Origin: Acidobacteria bacterium 37-71-11
GTDB taxonomy: Bacteria > Acidobacteriota > Thermoanaerobaculia > Thermoanaerobaculales > Thermoanaerobaculaceae
DNA: 6,139 bases
NCBI GenBank assembly: GCA_002279285.1
Contig: NCBR01000229.1
Coordinates: 1-6,139 of the forward strand
Direction of reading: 5' to 3'
Within the stretch, counting starts at the first letter, position 1. Every line of letters starts with the position of its first letter. Below, piece after piece: positions 4,166-6,139 of the stretch. The position numbers and the translations under genes are program-made. The notes below the pieces were generated by a model. That model searched no databases and was not told the origin of the DNA. It worked only from the letters and a program-made list of their open reading frames with translations.

Positions 4166-4265
4166 TGTCATCCTGAGGGAGGCGCAGCCGACCGAAGGAT
4201 CCCTTGGACGCCGTGCGATGGCCATGGGATCCTTCGCCTCCGCTGCGCTCCGGCTCAGGATGACA
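4166..4265. repeat. 100-bp imperfect inverted-repeat element
   Basis: The left arm (4166-4203) begins TGTCATCCTGAG and ends GAAGGATCCC. The right arm (4226-4265) is its near reverse complement, beginning GGGATCCTTC and ending CTCAGGATGACA. So 12 outer and 10 inner base pairs are perfect, around a GC-rich middle of 16 versus 18 bases that pairs imperfectly. The central loop is 22 bases (4204-4225). Fold-back elements with TGTCATCCTGAG ends and GAAGGATC inside are, from memory, dispersed between genes in many GC-rich and uncultured bacterial genomes and look like small non-autonomous elements. No transposase is present and no clear target duplication was seen. It lies 26 bp before the small Cys/His-rich gene. 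Confidence 0.82.
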
Positions 4266-4291
4266 GCCACTTTCATCGTCCAGGGTGAGCC

Positions 4292-4693
4292 ATGCCTCCA
4301 CGTGAACTAACGTTCGCGCGGATGGGACTTGGTCGCAGCTTCTTCGGACGGACGTTGAGCGCACCGGTGGCGGTGTTGGTCGTGGCGCTGCTCGCGCCAC
4401 CCCCCACCCACAACCACATCGCGCAACGCGCCAGCCTCGTGTCGTACCTCGCCCACCGTTGCACGGCCGGCAGCGACACGCCTCACCTGCACCCCGCCCG
4501 GACCTTGCCGGCGCCCCAATGCCCGGCGTGCGCTGCCGGCCCGGCTGCGGCCGGAACGCTGGCGCACGTGTCCCTCGAGGTGGCTTCATGCGGCGGCGTC
4601 CGCGTGGCCGCACCCGCGGCCCGGATGTCCGCGTCGTGGGTCGCGCCCGGCTGCGCGGCGCGCGCCCCGCCTTGCTTCCCTCTCGACATCTGA
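4292..4693 (+). CDS. Small secreted Cys/His-rich protein preceding efflux genes
   Basis: A 133-residue protein of no family I can name with certainty. A basic N-terminus is followed by the hydrophobic stretch APVAVLVVALLAPPP (residues 24-38), a likely signal peptide or anchor. Then come HNH (40-42), LHPA-type histidines H65 and H67, a CPAC pair (C77, C80), further cysteines at 57, 100, 121 and 128, and a RAPP motif near the end (124-127). Short exported proteins of this layout are, as I recall, often found ahead of TolC/RND genes in acidobacterial and deltaproteobacterial genomes. Cys and His suggest periplasmic metal binding, an inference only. AGGGTGA five bases before the ATG supports this start; ATG at 4322 is an alternative. 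Codons are GC-ending like neighbouring genes. The tolC-like gene starts 58 bp downstream. Confidence 0.68.
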   Translation: MPPRELTFARMGLGRSFFGRTLSAPVAVLVVALLAPPPTHNHIAQRASLVSYLAHRCTAGSDTPHLHPARTLPAPQCPACAAGPAAAGTLAHVSLEVASCGGVRVAAPAARMSASWVAPGCAARAPPCFPLDI

Positions 4694-4711
4694 GGCACCG
4701 CGCCCGGTGCC
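4694..4711 (+). other. Hairpin between the Cys/His gene and the efflux gene
   Basis: GGCACCG (4694-4700) and CGGTGCC (4705-4711) form a perfect 7-bp stem with a 4-base loop, starting on the base after the stop codon of the upstream gene. No T tract follows. It may be a processing or partial-termination site that sets the ratio of the two products. Confidence 0.4.
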
Positions 4712-4751
4712 GGCGTTGAGGTTCGCCCTCGAGATGAGAGAAGGAGGCGTC

Positions 4752-6047
4752 GTGATCCGAACCCGTTCCGTTCCGGTTCTCGCTATGACTGTTGCCTGCG
4801 CCGCATGGGCGGCGCCATCCGCGCCGCCCCCGGCTATGCCCGCGGAGCCGCTGCGCGTGTCGCGGGCGCAGGCCGTGGAGATTGCGACATCCGCCAACCC
4901 GGCGATCGCCGCCGCCATGGAGCAGGTGGCACAGGCCCGCGCCCGCGTGGCCGAGGCGACGGCGCTTCCCGATGCCGCGATCGCCACGACGCTCGAGCAG
5001 GAGCAAGGCTTCCTCCAGCCGCGCTCCGCGACCACCAAGGACATCGGGTTGGCGCTGACCCTCCCCTTCCCGGACAAGCTGCGCCTCTCCGGCAAGGTGG
5101 CGAGCGCGGCGCTGCGATCGGCCGAATTCTCGCTCACGCAGCTGCGCCAGCAGATCGCGTTCGCGACTGCGCAGGCGTACGACGCCGTCCTCGTCGCGGC
5201 GCGCCACCGCGAGGACTTCCGCGAGGCGAAGGAGCTGGCGCAGGACTTCCTTGCCAAGACCGAGGCCCGCTTTCAGGGCGGGACGGTCGCCAAGCTCGAC
5301 GTTCTGAAGGCCAAGGTCGATCTGGCTCAGGCCGAGAACGACCTCATCGCGAACGATCGAGCCGTCGCTACGGCGAACGCAGGGCTGAACCGGCTGCTCG
5401 CCCGTCCGCTGGGCGCGCCGCTCGAGGCCACCGACGAGCTCACCGTTCCGTCGCCCGTGCCCGACCTGAACGCCATCGAGCGTCTCGCGCTCGCCTCGCG
5501 CCCCGAGATCCGGAGCCTCGCCGCCGGCCGAGCGGGCGCTCACGACGCCACGACGCTCGCGCGGCGGTACTGGCTCCCCGACCTCAGCGTGACCCTCTCG
5601 CGCAACTTCACCGCCGGCAGTCCGTCCGCCTTCACCACCGCGGCATCGGTCAACATCCCGCTGTTCTTCTGGCAGCACGAGAAGGGCTTCATCGCCGAGG
5701 CCCGCCACCGCGAGGCCGAGCTGGCGGCCACCGCAGACGATCTCACCGCCGCGGTCAGCCTCGACGTCCGGACCGCCTACGCCGCGGCCACGACCGCCGT
5801 GCGCCAGGCCGTGTTCCTGCGCGACGAGTTGCTCCCGGAAGCCGCCGAGGCGTACCGGATCGCCTCGGTGAGCTACGGCCTCGGCGGCTCCTCCGCGCTC
5901 GACCTGCTGGACGCCAAACGCACGATGCTCCAAGCCAAGAGCCAGTACACCGACGCGCTCGGCGCCGCCAACGACGCGCTCGCCGACCTCGAGCGCGCCG
6001 CCGGGGCGCCGCTGCCCGCACCGTCAGGAGACTCCCATGACCAGTAG
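4752..6047 (+). CDS. TolC/CusC-like outer-membrane efflux protein
   Basis: A 431-residue protein of the outer membrane efflux protein (OEP) family. It forms the trimeric outer-membrane channel and periplasmic tunnel of tripartite pumps. The start is GTG at 4752, because AAGGAGG (4741-4747) precedes it by 4 bases and an N-terminal signal peptide (MIRTRSVPVLAMTVACAAWA, cleavage near 20-21) follows at once. Two internally similar halves are seen: RVSRAQAVEIATSANPAI... with the long helix ending FQGGTVAKLDVLKAK (from residue 174), then YWLPDLSVTLS (from 273) and YGLGGSSALDLLDAKRTMLQ (from 375). Both halves end in the usual tunnel helices. A Cys at residue 16 lacks a good lipobox. Substrate is not readable; the Cys/His gene before and lipoprotein after favour a CzcC/CusC-type heavy-metal pump. 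Confidence 0.93.
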   Translation: MIRTRSVPVLAMTVACAAWAAPSAPPPAMPAEPLRVSRAQAVEIATSANPAIAAAMEQVAQARARVAEATALPDAAIATTLEQEQGFLQPRSATTKDIGLALTLPFPDKLRLSGKVASAALRSAEFSLTQLRQQIAFATAQAYDAVLVAARHREDFREAKELAQDFLAKTEARFQGGTVAKLDVLKAKVDLAQAENDLIANDRAVATANAGLNRLLARPLGAPLEATDELTVPSPVPDLNAIERLALASRPEIRSLAAGRAGAHDATTLARRYWLPDLSVTLSRNFTAGSPSAFTTAASVNIPLFFWQHEKGFIAEARHREAELAATADDLTAAVSLDVRTAYAAATTAVRQAVFLRDELLPEAAEAYRIASVSYGLGGSSALDLLDAKRTMLQAKSQYTDALGAANDALADLERAAGAPLPAPSGDSHDQ

Positions 6048-6139
6048 CGTTCGCACCCCCCTCGCCGCGCTCGGCGCCGCCGCCGCAGTTTGCCTGCTGA
6101 CCGCGTGCCCGCGCGGCCGGACGGCCCCACCCGACCCCG
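6037..6139 (+). CDS. Lipoprotein N-terminus, probable efflux adaptor (partial)
   Basis: The first 34 codons of a gene cut by the window end. The ATG overlaps the 3' end of the efflux-protein gene by 11 bp, and AGGAG (6026-6030) lies 6 bases before it. The product begins with a basic/hydrophobic signal region and the lipobox LTAC, giving a lipidated Cys at residue 24, followed by a Pro/Arg-rich linker. In efflux operons this position, directly after the outer-membrane component, is usually held by the periplasmic adaptor (membrane fusion protein, CusB/CzcB/AcrA type), which is often a lipoprotein. The adaptor identity is inferred from context only, since no hairpin or barrel domain is in view. 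Confidence 0.75.
   Translation, partial: MTSSVRTPLAALGAAAAVCLLTACPRGRTAPPDP

Noticed and set aside
4166..4265. An ordinary transcription terminator
   Set aside because: The 100-bp length, the conserved ends with a diverged middle and the 22-base loop fit a repeat element better, and there is no T tract.
4707..4751. An earlier GTG start for the efflux protein at 4707
   Set aside because: It lies inside the intergenic hairpin and gives a charged N-terminus before the signal peptide, while AAGGAGG at 4741-4747 points to GTG at 4752.
4146..5933. A 595-residue open frame on the minus strand
   Set aside because: It is antisense to the efflux-protein gene and the Cys/His gene, shows only Arg/Gly-rich shadow text without motifs, and has no ribosome site. 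Such long antisense frames are common in GC-rich DNA.
4805..6040. A 411-residue plus-strand open frame overlapping the efflux gene
   Set aside because: It is the alternative reading frame of the OEP gene, extremely Arg-rich and without any family motif.

Overview
The window is G+C-rich throughout and comes from a Gram-negative bacterium, shown by a TolC-type outer-membrane protein and the start of a lipoprotein. Its genes carry strong AAGGAGG-like ribosome sites or none. The mix of genes, the GC-rich codon use and two kinds of intergenic inverted-repeat element suggest an uncultured deltaproteobacterial/myxococcal, acidobacterial or similar lineage. The sequence alone does not fix the phylum.

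Left half, all on the minus strand (read right to left): a zinc-ribbon/PspC-domain membrane protein (3189-2908), an NfsA-like nitroreductase (2797-2072), a 203-bp gap filled by a 7-bp tandem array and its inverted counterpart, then a tight cluster surE (1868-1104), pcm (1102-464) and acyP (457-179), followed by tRNA-Arg(CCU) (115-39). SurE, Pcm and acylphosphatase are a nucleotidase, a protein-repair methyltransferase and an acyl-phosphate hydrolase. Their 1-bp and 6-bp spacings point to co-transcription.

Middle: about 470 bp with no convincing gene, then on the plus strand a consensus sigma-70-type promoter drives a 62-codon histone H1-like protein made almost only of Lys, Ala, Val and Pro (3704-3892). 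It is followed by about 400 gene-free bases unusually dense in hairpins and ending in a 100-bp imperfect inverted-repeat element (4166-4265).

Right end, plus strand: a small secreted Cys/His-rich protein (4292-4693), a TolC/CusC-like outer-membrane efflux protein (4752-6047), and the first 34 codons of a lipoprotein overlapping it (6037 to the window end). The lipoprotein is probably the periplasmic adaptor of an RND-type efflux pump. Together they look like the start of a metal or drug efflux operon.

The points most worth a second look are (i) several genes whose best -10 hexamer lies so close to the start that the mRNA would be leaderless or nearly so, (ii) the two intergenic repeat elements, (iii) the repeat-built H1-like protein with its promoter and flanking palindromes, and (iv) the Cys/His protein leading the efflux operon. 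I found no clear evidence of a wholly new multi-gene system.
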